Below are positions 15,907-23,770 of a stretch of DNA of 64,000 bases, piece by piece. A program made the position numbers and the translations under genes. The DNA lies in NCBI RefSeq assembly GCF_016741815.1, contig NZ_JAERRJ010000002.1:558001-622000 (forward strand), written 5' to 3'. The stretch's first letter is position 1. The number at the start of each line of letters is the position of its first letter. Below the pieces are notes generated by a model, which was given only the letters and a program-made list of their open reading frames with translations, was not told the origin of the DNA and searched no databases. Origin of the DNA: Nocardia acididurans. Lineage in GTDB: Bacteria; Actinomycetota; Actinomycetes; Mycobacteriales; Mycobacteriaceae.

Positions 15907-15948
15907 GTGCAGATGCACTTGCATCTGCACGATTCACAGCCATAAACT
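15907..15948 (+). promoter_or_regulatory. Palindromic operator with embedded promoter (site B)
   Basis: GTGCAGATG, 6 bp, CATCTGCAC is a perfect 9-bp inverted repeat. TTGCAT (15919) and TAAACT (15943) form a -35/-10 pair 18 bp apart, the same design as site A. Confidence 0.62.
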
Positions 15949-15983
15949 CGGTGCACTCATCCATCTCCGGCCAGAGGCATCCA

Positions 15984-16157
15984 ATGACACAGATGCTCGC
16001 CCCCTGTACCGATACCACCGGTGACTGCGACGTCGAGCCGCGCAATCTCAACTATCGCCGGGCCCGCACCATCTTGCGTGCGCACGATCAGCACTTCGCC
16101 TGCCGGCAGTATCTAGCCGCCGTCGCCTACCTGTCCGCGGACAACGACGTCGACTGA
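15984..16157 (+). CDS. Small protein of unknown function (57 aa)
   Basis: Short hydrophilic protein with a basic helical core (NLNYRRARTILRAHDQHFAC, then RQYLAAVAYL). It has its own promoter/operator (site B) about 35 bp upstream and a strong terminator just after the stop, so it is a self-contained unit. I do not recognise a family. The shared control element suggests it works with the 82-aa protein and the XRE/DUF397 pair. Confidence 0.6.
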   Translation: MTQMLAPCTDTTGDCDVEPRNLNYRRARTILRAHDQHFACRQYLAAVAYLSADNDVD

Positions 16158-16163
16158 GAGCTC

Positions 16164-16199
16164 GGCGCCGTGTCCGTGTCGCCCACCGGACACGGCGCC
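16164..16199 (+). terminator. Hairpin terminator after the 57-aa gene
   Basis: Perfect 13-bp inverted repeat (GGCGCCGTGTCCG and its complement) with a 10-base loop, 6 bp after the stop. It lacks a T-run. Confidence 0.7.
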
Positions 16200-16301
16200 G
16201 TACCCAACGTCCGCAACGTCGCCGCCGATTTCCTTGCGCGCCACCGCTCCAGGCGGGTACCCCGGTAGAGGAATACGCCATCCCGTGGGAAGAGCGCCGA
16301 G

Positions 16302-16589
16302 ATGATTATCGATGCCACTATCGCCGCGAACGATCTGCTGGCCCAGGTCTTCAATCCAGATCCGGAGACGCCGCCGGTGGCGGACAAGCTGCTCCGGCTG
16401 GTCCGCTACTTCACCTGGTTCGTCCTGCTATCGGGCACTCTCGCCATCATCTACGCCGGTGGACGCTTCGCCTGGGAGAAGTGGAGCGGCGGCCCGCTGC
16501 AGTCACCCAAGCAGGTGGCCGGTGCGCTCGTCGGCGGCATCATCGCCACGAGCGCCGGAACCATCATGAATGCCGCGATCGGTGTATAG
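16302..16589 (+). CDS. Small two-helix membrane protein (95 aa)
   Basis: Two predicted membrane helices: TWFVLLSGTLAIIYAGG (about residues 39-55) and VAGALVGGIIATSAGTIMNA (about 72-91), joined by a short charged loop (GRFAWEKWSGG). This layout resembles VirB2/TrbC-type pilins, but only in topology. GGGAAGAG precedes ATG at an acceptable distance. It lies at the edge of the XRE/DUF397 island, and no conjugation genes are near. Function unknown. Confidence 0.6.
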   Translation: MIIDATIAANDLLAQVFNPDPETPPVADKLLRLVRYFTWFVLLSGTLAIIYAGGRFAWEKWSGGPLQSPKQVAGALVGGIIATSAGTIMNAAIGV

Positions 16590-16651
16590 CCGGGCTGACC
16601 GGTCAGGCTTAGTACCGACCGGTCGGCTTGCCTCGCAACAGGATTCGAAGC

Positions 16652-17428
16652 TCAGGCCGTAGCCGCGTGCGGGGCCGTCTCGTCGAGTTCCTCGATACCG
16701 ATCAGCTCACCGAACCGCGCGATCACCTTCTGGTGATACATGCCGAACAGATCCTCGAACAGCGCCAGCTGCGCCTGACTCGGACCGCCGTCCGACTCCC
16801 AGACCGCGACCAGCGCGCGCCACACCAGCACATGCAGATCCGGCGAGGCCGCGAAATACGCGTCCACCGCCTCCGGCACCTCGAGCACCATCTCACCGAT
16901 GGAGTTCAGCACCGCGCGCTGTACCGAATGTCCGAGTGCCGTCAGCAGTTTGCGCAGCAGGCCCAGTTCGATCCGCAGCATCCGATGCGGATCGGGAGCG
17001 GTGCTGCGTGCCAGCGATTCCAGCTCGTCGATATCGGCCTTGAGCTCGGCCACCTCGCCGCCGCGCGCACCGGCGGTATAGGCGAGCAGCGCCTCGAGCG
17101 CGATACCGCGCTCCTCGTCGACGATATTGGAGAACATCTCCATCGCGATCTCGGGTGCGGGCATGGACAACCGGAACAGTCGCCGATACACGTCCACGCC
17201 GCCCTCGGAGCGCACATCGCGAATCACGAAACCCTTGCCGCGATACGCGTCCACGAATCCGTAGGACTCCAGGCGGCCCAGAATCAATTGCGCCGTGGCG
17301 CGATTGAGCTCGAACTCGTCGGCGACCTGACGGACGGACGGCATCAGCCCGCCGGGCGCGTACTGCCCGGATGCCACACGACGTGCCAACTCATCGGCTA
17401 CGTCGGCGACGACCGTCCGGTCTCCCAT
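16652..17428 (-). CDS. GntR-family transcriptional regulator
   Basis: A 258-residue regulator. Residues about 5-70 form a winged helix of GntR type (VADELARRVASGQYAPGG, then MPSVRQVADEFELNRATAQL and ESYGFVDAYRGKGFVI). The C-terminal domain is mostly helical, like FadR/FCD ligand-binding domains, but its metal-ligand motif is not obvious. The gene stands alone. An imperfect inverted repeat (TGTGGTTG ... CAACCGCACA, about 17474-17498) lies upstream and may be its own operator. Confidence 0.85.
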   Translation of the reverse strand: MGDRTVVADVADELARRVASGQYAPGGLMPSVRQVADEFELNRATAQLILGRLESYGFVDAYRGKGFVIRDVRSEGGVDVYRRLFRLSMPAPEIAMEMFSNIVDEERGIALEALLAYTAGARGGEVAELKADIDELESLARSTAPDPHRMLRIELGLLRKLLTALGHSVQRAVLNSIGEMVLEVPEAVDAYFAASPDLHVLVWRALVAVWESDGGPSQAQLALFEDLFGMYHQKVIARFGELIGIEELDETAPHAATA

Positions 17429-17522
17429 CGTGAGTCACCTCTCCACAGAATTTGTACTACGTCCCAGACAGTGTATGTGGTTGTTGGATCAACCGCACAA
17501 GTCTCCGGCTATGCGCTTATTC

Positions 17523-18230
17523 TCACTTGGCTTCGAGTAAACGGGAGACCGTGACGAAGCGATAGCCTTCCGCCCGTAATCCGGCCACGATGCGGGGAAT
17601 CGCAGCGAGCGAGGGCTCACCCGAGGCATACATGGCATGCAGCAGAATGATCGATCCGGGCCGGACTTTCGCCAGTGTCTCGGCCACGATTTCGTCCGCG
17701 GTGGCGGTTTTGCCGGAATCGGGTTCCACATCCCACGTGATCGTGGTCCGATCGTGTCTCTCCAGGTAACGGGGTAGCCCGAAGAGCTTCTTGCCATTGG
17801 GCGGGCGGAAGGTGATCGGGCCCTGATAGCCGGTCCGGGCGATCTCGGCATCACAGCGCTCGACCTCGTCCCGCACAGTCGCGGGGCCGACCAGCACCAT
17901 GCGGCGATGGTGGTAGGTGTGATTGCCGATCTCGTGTCCGGCCTTCGCAATCGCCACACCCTGCGCGGGATGGGCCGCCAACTCGCTGCCGATCAGATAG
18001 AAGGTGGCCGGGATTTCGGCGTCGGCGAGGGCCCGCAGAATCTGCGGGGTGCGTTCGGTGGGGCCGTCGTCGAGGGTGAGGGCCACGACCTTCTCCTCGG
18101 TCTGCACGCGCGCCACGATGCGGCCGGCGACCTGGTAGGTGCGCGAGTTCATGAGGACGTAGAGGCCCACCGCGGTCACGAGGAGTACGACCAGGGTGAG
18201 CGCCGAGCCGATGAGCAGTGTGCGTTTCAT
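17523..18230 (-). CDS. Membrane-anchored polysaccharide deacetylase (NodB domain)
   Basis: Metal-dependent carbohydrate esterase (CE4/NodB fold) acting outside the membrane. Residues 5-27 form an uncleaved N-terminal helix or signal anchor. The catalytic motifs are present: TLDDGP (base and metal Asp), HEIGNHTYHH (metal His), RPPNGKK and ILLHAM. The length (235 residues) is usual. Likely targets are cell-wall glycans or peptidoglycan; the substrate is unknown. The HxlR regulator gene ends 7 bp upstream, so the two may be cotranscribed. Confidence 0.9.
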   Translation of the reverse strand: MKRTLLIGSALTLVVLLVTAVGLYVLMNSRTYQVAGRIVARVQTEEKVVALTLDDGPTERTPQILRALADAEIPATFYLIGSELAAHPAQGVAIAKAGHEIGNHTYHHRRMVLVGPATVRDEVERCDAEIARTGYQGPITFRPPNGKKLFGLPRYLERHDRTTITWDVEPDSGKTATADEIVAETLAKVRPGSIILLHAMYASGEPSLAAIPRIVAGLRAEGYRFVTVSRLLEAK

Positions 18231-18237
18231 ACCGTTC

Positions 18238-18597
18238 CTACGCGTCGTCGCCGTCGGCTCCGGCGCGCTCCAGATCCGTGGCCCAGCGCTGCGACCACTG
18301 CCATACCGATGCCAGCGCCGCCCCGAGTTCCCTTCCCGCCGTGGTCATTTCATACGACTTGTCGGGGTTCTTGCGCAGCACTCCGGCTTCGACGAGGCGC
18401 TGCAGCCGCACCGAGAGCATGCTCGACGAGCAGTTGCCCATGCGCCGGCGCAGTTCCAGGAAGCCGAGCGGGCCGGCCCCGAGCTCCCAGACGATGCGCA
18501 GCATCCAGCGCTGCCCGAGCAGGTCCATGGCGGCAAACGCCGGGGCGGCCGACGAGTCCGCGCGGCCCGTCGACCGCGGCTGGTTTGCGCTTCTCAT
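18238..18597 (-). CDS. HxlR-family regulator
   Basis: Single-domain winged-helix regulator (119 residues): LLGQRWMLRIVWELGAGPLG, FLELRRRM, MLSVRLQRLVEAGVL, then YEMTTAGREL are the HxlR pattern. ATG 18597 is chosen. The conserved Cys near the start of sensor members is absent. It is divergent from an SDR gene with a perfect inverted repeat between them, so it probably controls that gene and itself. Confidence 0.87.
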   Translation of the reverse strand: MRSANQPRSTGRADSSAAPAFAAMDLLGQRWMLRIVWELGAGPLGFLELRRRMGNCSSSMLSVRLQRLVEAGVLRKNPDKSYEMTTAGRELGAALASVWQWSQRWATDLERAGADGDDA

Positions 18598-18600
18598 TTC

Positions 18601-18618
18601 GAACCACCATATTGGTTC
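18601..18618. promoter_or_regulatory. Inverted-repeat operator between HxlR and SDR genes
   Basis: GAACCA, 6 bp, TGGTTC: a perfect 6-bp inverted repeat 3 bp upstream of the HxlR start, in the divergent promoter region. A good candidate HxlR site. Confidence 0.55.
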
Positions 18619-18653
18619 TAAATCAGAAGCACTCACCAGGGTGGAGTTCCCGA

Positions 18654-19433
18654 ATGACCACGACAGACGAATCCGGCGCGACCACCGCCCGGCGAATCGT
18701 GTTGATCACCGGCGCATCTCGCGGCATCGGCGCGGAAACCGCGCGCGTCCTCGCCGCCCGCGGCGACCACGTCGTCATCAACTACCGGGAGAAACGCAAG
18801 CGCGCCGAAACCCTGGCCGCCGAGATCTCCGCCGCCGGCGGCAGCGCCTCCATCGCGGGCGCGGATATCGCCGATCCCGGCAGCGCCCGCGCCCTCGTCG
18901 ACGGCATCGCCGCCGACTTCGGCCGCCTGGATGTCCTGATCCTCAATGCCTCCGGCGGCCTGGAACGCGACGCCGCCCCCGACTACGCCATGCTCCTCAA
19001 CCGCGACGCCCAGACCCACCTGACCACCCTCGCCCTGCCCCACCTACCCCCGGGCGGCCACATCGTCTTCGTCACCAGCCACCAGGCCCACTTCTCCCCC
19101 ACCCGCCCGGCCCCCACCGGCTACGAACCCATCGCCGCCAGCAAACGCGCCGGCGAGGACGCCCTGCGCGCCATGATCCCCGAATTCACCACCCGCGCAC
19201 TGTCTTTCACCGTGGTCTCCGGAGACATGATCGACGGCACCATCATCGTCCGCCTCCTCGAACGCCGCGACCCCGACGCCGTCACCACCCGCCGCGACCA
19301 GGGCGACCTCCCCACCGTCGAAGAATTCGCCAGCGCCGTCGCCGACGCCACCACCGCCGCAAACGCCCCCGGCCACACCGTCTACGTGGGCGGCCAGGAC
19401 TTCCTCACCCCCGACGCCGCAGCCCACGCCTAG
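18654..19433 (+). CDS. SDR-family oxidoreductase with altered catalytic spacing
   Basis: Short-chain dehydrogenase/reductase (259 residues). The cofactor motif TGASRGIGAE and the NAS(G)G motif (LILNASGG) are normal. The Ser region is VFVTSHQAHF. The usual YxxxK is not present: the nearest arrangement is YEPIAASK, with Lys seven residues after Tyr. I recall related actinobacterial SDRs with the same spacing, so this may be a subfamily trait. The gene is divergent from the HxlR regulator. The ribosome site is GGTGGAG. The substrate is unknown. Confidence 0.85.
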   Translation: MTTTDESGATTARRIVLITGASRGIGAETARVLAARGDHVVINYREKRKRAETLAAEISAAGGSASIAGADIADPGSARALVDGIAADFGRLDVLILNASGGLERDAAPDYAMLLNRDAQTHLTTLALPHLPPGGHIVFVTSHQAHFSPTRPAPTGYEPIAASKRAGEDALRAMIPEFTTRALSFTVVSGDMIDGTIIVRLLERRDPDAVTTRRDQGDLPTVEEFASAVADATTAANAPGHTVYVGGQDFLTPDAAAHA

Positions 19434-19502
19434 CCCACGTCGCGCCGGCACCAGCGCGTGCGCCCGCGACCGCGATTCGGCACGGGCACCCGGGGCGCGG
19501 TA

Positions 19503-20144
19503 TCAGCGGGCCTCGGCGGCGAGGCCGATACCGAGGCCGATCAGGATCGCTGCCAGGGCGCGTTCGACGCGTTGCCGGATTCCGGTGCGGCGCAGCCAGT
19601 TTCCGGCCCGGTCTGCTGCCAGGACGATGCCGACACACCAGGCGGTGTCGATCACCAGCTGGATGAGGGCGAGGGCGAGCACGGTCGGGAGGACCGGTCC
19701 CTGCGACGGCAGGAACTGCGGCAGGATGGTGAGCCCGAAGACGGCCGCTTTCGGGTTGGCGGCTATCGAGATCAGCGAGGCGCGGAAGGCGGCCGCGGGG
19801 GTGCGGCCACCGGGCAGGGCGGCGGTGAGCGCGGTGCCGAACGCGTCGTCGCGGCGGGAACCGCGCCAGGCTTGGACACCCAGCCAGATGAGCACCACCG
19901 CGCCGAGGATGTGGACGGCGACGCTCAGGACGTGATTGGCGATCAACAGCGCGGACAGGCCCGCACCACCCGCGAGGGTCCAGCAGAAGACGCCGATCTC
20001 GTTCCCGGCCACCGCCGCCAGACCCGCGGCCCGTCCGTCGCGCACCGAGCGCTGCAGAAACAGCGCGGTAGCGGGCCCGGGTATGGCAGCCAGCACGAGA
20101 CAGGCGAGCAGGAAGGCCGGAAGAACGTGGATCAGGTGCGGCAT
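19503..20144 (-). CDS. LysE/RhtB-family amino-acid exporter
   Basis: Inner-membrane efflux protein (213 residues) with about six helices, beginning with the family signature VLAAIPGPATALFLQRSVRD and GRAAGLAAVAGNEIG. It contains the conserved ANPKAAVFGLTILPQF segment. Members export amino acids or their analogues; the substrate cannot be told. It stands alone, convergent with the SDR gene. Confidence 0.9.
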   Translation of the reverse strand: MPHLIHVLPAFLLACLVLAAIPGPATALFLQRSVRDGRAAGLAAVAGNEIGVFCWTLAGGAGLSALLIANHVLSVAVHILGAVVLIWLGVQAWRGSRRDDAFGTALTAALPGGRTPAAAFRASLISIAANPKAAVFGLTILPQFLPSQGPVLPTVLALALIQLVIDTAWCVGIVLAADRAGNWLRRTGIRQRVERALAAILIGLGIGLAAEAR

Positions 20145-20242
20145 CAGCCGATGCTGACATGAGATCCGGCAGATCTCCAGGCGATTTCACCCTGCGACGG
20201 GTGCGCTGCCGGTGCCTCGGGAGTCGGCGAACCGGTCATGAT

Positions 20243-20266
20243 GTTTGTATCGGCTCGACCGGGTAC
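20243..20266 (+). promoter_or_regulatory. Probable SigF-type promoter of a small membrane protein
   Basis: GTTT, 14 bp, GGGTAC. The hexamer is exact; the spacing is one base short of the other sites. It lies 24 bp upstream of ATG 20290. Confidence 0.5.
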
Positions 20267-20289
20267 TTCCGCCACGAGGAGGTGGGGTG

Positions 20290-20640
20290 ATGGTGAACGA
20301 CGTGGAGAAACGATGGAATGATCCGCCGACCCTGCGGCGGGCGGCCCGGTATGTGCTGGCGGTGATCGTGCTGACCGGGATCGCGATGGCGGTGGCACTG
20401 GTGTGGGCGGCGGCGCGACCGCAGTGCCTGGATGCGGAGAACATGCGGTGCGATACCGTGTCGCGGCTGGTGGTGGGGTTGGGGCCGGGGTTGATGCTGT
20501 TGTTCGGAGGGATCGGGGCCTTCGTGATCACCTATCGGCAGTGGCGCGACGGGAAGCCGTGGCCGATCTGGCAGGGCGCGGGATGGTTCCTCTTCACGCT
20601 GATGGTGGTGTATCTGAGCCTGGCCGGGGCGAGCGGATAG
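20290..20640 (+). CDS. Small three-helix membrane protein
   Basis: A 116-residue protein with three predicted helices: YVLAVIVLTGIAMAVALVW, LVVGLGPGLMLLFGGIGAFV and GWFLFTLMVVYLSLAG. Between the first two is a short extracytoplasmic loop with two cysteines (PQCLDAENMRC) that could form a disulfide. GAGGAGGTGGGG precedes ATG. The 3' end overlaps the convergent DUF2236 gene by 47 bp. No family is recognised; a SigF-type promoter suggests a stress role. Confidence 0.72.
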   Translation: MVNDVEKRWNDPPTLRRAARYVLAVIVLTGIAMAVALVWAAARPQCLDAENMRCDTVSRLVVGLGPGLMLLFGGIGAFVITYRQWRDGKPWPIWQGAGWFLFTLMVVYLSLAGASG

Positions 20641-21985
20641 GGCAGGGCGCGCCGTCGGCGGAGACATCGTGGTGGTCGAAGGGCGTGCCCTTGATACCGG
20701 CGCGGGCTCCCAGATAGCGGGCCACCCGAATATTGCGGTGCCAGAAGGGATCCAGGCGACGGGCACGGCGGATCATGCGCCGGCGCGCACCGGGCAGATG
20801 GTCGTCGATCCGGCGCAGGCGGACCGCCGTGGTGGCCGCCAGACCGGTGAGAGCCGACCACGGCTGGGTCGGCACCGCGCGTAATGGGGTGTCCGCCAGC
20901 AGGGTTCGCACCAGGGGCGTGCTGCTGTAGTAGGAGAGGACTCCCAGCAGTGGTGCGGTGGCGGCGATTTCGGCGCGGCCGCGCAGTCCCGCATTGGTGA
21001 AGCGGCGAGTGGCGGCCCCGGCCATGGTGGCGGTCCAGGCCGGAGCCACACCGGCGGTGGCCACCATGTAGTCGGCCATCTCGAACCCCTCGGAGGCCGA
21101 ACGCGGGATGAGTTCCTCCGCGACACCGAAGACATAGGCGATGTAGGCCCAGTAGTGCATCACGGCATCGAGTTGCGCTGTACTGCAACGCCGTCCGTGG
21201 ACATGGTCGAAACAGATGGGTGAGAGCCCGAAGGTGACGGCCGCACCCATGGTGGTGGCGTTGGAGATCGGATTGCCGTGCTGCGCGAAATGCTCGTCAC
21301 CCCAGGCCCTGCGGAGCATGGCACGCACCTGCGCGTGCATGTAGCGCACCCGCACGGTGTCGTGGAAGATCGGGTTGCCGCGCTCGAGCGCGCGGGGCGC
21401 GGTGACACTGCCGAACCAGACGGCGGATTCGAGGTTGCGCCGGTACGGATCCTTGACGAAGCGCCCGGTCTGCCCCACCGCCGAGGCCACTTCCGCCCCG
21501 ACGAAGGTGCCCATGAAGTCCTGTACGCCCATGGCCATCTTCCCTGCGGTCGAGACATTGATCCACAGCCGGCGGCCGTGCTCCCACTCGTCCGCGTCGT
21601 ACCAGCCCGGCGGATTGTCCAGCCGGGCAAAGAGATTCACCAGTTCGGGCAGCGGCTCCTCGACACTGTCGATACCGTGGCACAGCGCCCGGTCCAGCAT
21701 GCGCCGACCGCCCGCGGAGCCCATCCGCCGGAAGGCGGCGACCAGCGCGTCCATCGGTTCGTCGCCCTGCCACAGGTGGTCGGCCATGAGCCGGGTGCGC
21801 GGGGTGTCGACCGGTTCCCGCCGCACGTCGAGCCACGGCGAGAGCATGGCTCTGCGCGGCTCGAACCACAGCTCGGAGGCCACGGCGCGCGGCGGGGCCG
21901 GGCGCAGTGCCATACCGGGCCGGTAGTAGTAGTCGTAGGGATGTGTGCCCGTCGCGGTAACGCGGTGGCCGGTGAGTGGTTGCAT
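20594..21985 (-). CDS. DUF2236 (MpaB/Lcp catalytic domain) protein, long form
   Basis: A 463-residue member of the MpaB/latex-clearing-protein family (PF09995), in which studied members are haem proteins that oxygenate hydrophobic substrates. Seen: a tyrosine-rich N terminus (YDYYYRPGMALRP), RMGSAGGRRMLDRALCHGID, and GTFVGAEVASAVGQTGRFVK; histidines that could serve haem lie in DTVRVRYMHAQVRAM and FDHVHGRRC. ATG 21985 lies 4 bp after the stop of the next DUF2236 gene, so the two form an operon. The substrate is unknown. Confidence 0.82.
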   Translation of the reverse strand: MQPLTGHRVTATGTHPYDYYYRPGMALRPAPPRAVASELWFEPRRAMLSPWLDVRREPVDTPRTRLMADHLWQGDEPMDALVAAFRRMGSAGGRRMLDRALCHGIDSVEEPLPELVNLFARLDNPPGWYDADEWEHGRRLWINVSTAGKMAMGVQDFMGTFVGAEVASAVGQTGRFVKDPYRRNLESAVWFGSVTAPRALERGNPIFHDTVRVRYMHAQVRAMLRRAWGDEHFAQHGNPISNATTMGAAVTFGLSPICFDHVHGRRCSTAQLDAVMHYWAYIAYVFGVAEELIPRSASEGFEMADYMVATAGVAPAWTATMAGAATRRFTNAGLRGRAEIAATAPLLGVLSYYSSTPLVRTLLADTPLRAVPTQPWSALTGLAATTAVRLRRIDDHLPGARRRMIRRARRLDPFWHRNIRVARYLGARAGIKGTPFDHHDVSADGAPCPIRSPRPGSDTPPSA

Positions 21986-21989
21986 GACC

Positions 21990-23006
21990 CTAGAACCCTG
22001 ACAGTTGACGGAATCTGGTGACCGCGTCCGCGCCGCTGCCGGCGTGGACGGGACAGTAGTGCTTCGGCTCGTCGCGGTGTTCCGGTGCGGGCCAGAGGAT
22101 TTCAGGGGCTTCGGGCGGCGGCATCCACGGTGCTCTTTTCCCGGCGACACGGCGGCGACCGGCCCGCACCCGGGGGAAGGCGTATTTGATCCCGTCCGGC
22201 GTCGCCCGGTTCATGGCGGTCAGCGTCCGGCACAGCCGCTCGAACAGCCACTGGTCGCGGGCGGTCCACCGGAATCCCATGGTGTCGCGGATGGCCGGAT
22301 CGCACAGCCCGATCGTCACGAACTGGAAGAATCGCGCCCCGGACGGACGGAACAGCTTCTCCCACAGGGGTTCCGGCAGATGCCGCAGGATCGGGAAGGG
22401 CGGCACCGACGCGTTGTCGGCCAGATGGAAGACCTCGCGCGCCGCCCTGGTCGGTTCCAGGATCCGGCACATATCCCGCCAGTAGCGCTGGAATTCGGGC
22501 CAGCTGCCGGGCACCACCCGCATGCTCATGCCGTACATCTCGTACCAGCGATAGTGCTCGAGCCACAGCTGTTCGCGGTCGGCCGCGGTCAGTCCGCCGA
22601 GGAAAAGCTCTCCGGCGCGCAGGGTTTGGACGAAGAACACCGCGTGCGCCCAGTAGAAGGTGCCCGGGTCGAGGGCGTGGTACCGCCGACCCTGCGCGTC
22701 GACGCCCTTGATATCGCGGTGGTAGTCGACGATCTCGCGCGCGGTCTGCCGGGCGCGCGGCCCGTCGAACACCACGCCCATGATCGGGTACAGCGAGCGC
22801 AGCACCCGCTGGTACAGCTCGTCCTCGATCTCGGAGTGGAATTCGACGCCCGCCCCGAGCCCGGGATGCATGTTCTGCACCATGCCGACGAACAACCCGG
22901 TGGGCATGTAGTAGAGCGAGCCGAAGATCTTCCAGGTGAGCGAGTCCGGCCCGAGCGGCACCGGTTCGGTATGGGACTCGCGCACCGTTGCGCTGTGTGA
23001 CACCAT
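21990..23006 (-). CDS. DUF2236 (MpaB/Lcp catalytic domain) protein
   Basis: A 338-residue DUF2236 protein. Seen: ARQTAREIVDYHRDIKGVDA, ALDPGTFYWAHAVFFVQTL (Trp-Ala-His of the family core), WYEMYGMSMRVVPGSWPEF, and a C-terminal FRWTARDQWLFERLCR. ATG 23006 is chosen from the conserved start of similarity. It is the first gene of a two-gene operon with another DUF2236 protein and is divergent from a TetR gene that probably controls both. Role: haem- or metal-dependent oxidation is inferred from the family only. Confidence 0.87.
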   Translation of the reverse strand: MVSHSATVRESHTEPVPLGPDSLTWKIFGSLYYMPTGLFVGMVQNMHPGLGAGVEFHSEIEDELYQRVLRSLYPIMGVVFDGPRARQTAREIVDYHRDIKGVDAQGRRYHALDPGTFYWAHAVFFVQTLRAGELFLGGLTAADREQLWLEHYRWYEMYGMSMRVVPGSWPEFQRYWRDMCRILEPTRAAREVFHLADNASVPPFPILRHLPEPLWEKLFRPSGARFFQFVTIGLCDPAIRDTMGFRWTARDQWLFERLCRTLTAMNRATPDGIKYAFPRVRAGRRRVAGKRAPWMPPPEAPEILWPAPEHRDEPKHYCPVHAGSGADAVTRFRQLSGF

Positions 23007-23071
23007 GACCTCAGGCTGACACGAATATTTACTCGCGTTCAATTCGCATTCGACACAGCGGCGGGAACGAT

Positions 23072-23752
23072 ATGCCACCGAAACGACACACCTCGAAATC
23101 GACTGCCGCACCGAGGAAGACGCCGCCCCCTCCGCCGCGCCGCACACCCCGCCAGGAGCGCTCGCGTGCCATGGTCGCCCGCATCATCGATGCCGGGCAG
23201 CAGGTGCTGATCGCACACGGTTACGACGGCGCGTCCACCAATCGCATCGCCGACGCGGCCGATATCAGCCCGGGTTCGCTGTACCAGTACTTCCCGAACA
23301 AGGACGCGATCGTCGCCGCGGTCATCGAGCGCTACACCGGCGAGGTCGCCGACCGGGTCCGCGCCGCGGTGCTGGCGAATCTGGCCCGCCAGCCGGAAAT
23401 CGCTGTGCCGGTGACGATTTCCGAACTGCTCGATGCCCTGGGCGAGCACCGCGAACTCCTGCGCGCCGTGGTGGAGCAGACGCCGCGCCTGTCCACGGGG
23501 GCCACGGTGCTCGCCTTCGAACAGCAGATCGGCGAGCTGGCCCGCGCGGCGCTGAGCATGCGTTCGCGCTCGGTCCCCGCCGACGTGGATTTCGACGCGG
23601 CGGCCTGGATGCTGGTCCGCGCGGTGGAGCATCTCACCATCCGCTATGTGCTGGACGGCCCGCCCATCCCCCGTGACCGGTTCCTCGCCGACATCACGCG
23701 CCTGGTACTCAACTACTTTCGCCAGCCGCCGGCGCGAGCCGAACGCGAGTAG
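23072..23752 (+). CDS. TetR-family regulator
   Basis: A 226-residue regulator. A basic, proline-rich N terminus (KTPPPPPRRTPRQERSRA) precedes the HTH (IIDAGQQVLIAHGYDGAS, then IADAADISPGSLYQYFPNKD). The C-terminal ligand domain is variable. It is divergent from the two DUF2236 genes with 65 bp between starts, and is the likely repressor of both. AT-rich words lie in that gap but I found no clean palindrome. Confidence 0.9.
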   Translation: MPPKRHTSKSTAAPRKTPPPPPRRTPRQERSRAMVARIIDAGQQVLIAHGYDGASTNRIADAADISPGSLYQYFPNKDAIVAAVIERYTGEVADRVRAAVLANLARQPEIAVPVTISELLDALGEHRELLRAVVEQTPRLSTGATVLAFEQQIGELARAALSMRSRSVPADVDFDAAAWMLVRAVEHLTIRYVLDGPPIPRDRFLADITRLVLNYFRQPPARAERE

Positions 23753-23770
23753 TCCGACCGAACGGTCGAT

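Larger units (their letters stand above)
15511..15983. other. Divergent regulatory region of the XRE/DUF397 island
   Basis: About 470 bp between the DUF397 gene (minus) and the 57-aa gene (plus). It holds two direct repeats near the DUF397 start and the palindromic promoter site B near the right end. The middle is AT-richer than the window average, with several scattered TGCAAA/TGCAGA words. I see no convincing gene in it. Confidence 0.5.

Noticed and set aside
16255..16260. GGGTAC upstream of the two-helix protein as a SigF site
   Set aside because: Sequence at the -35 position is GCGC.
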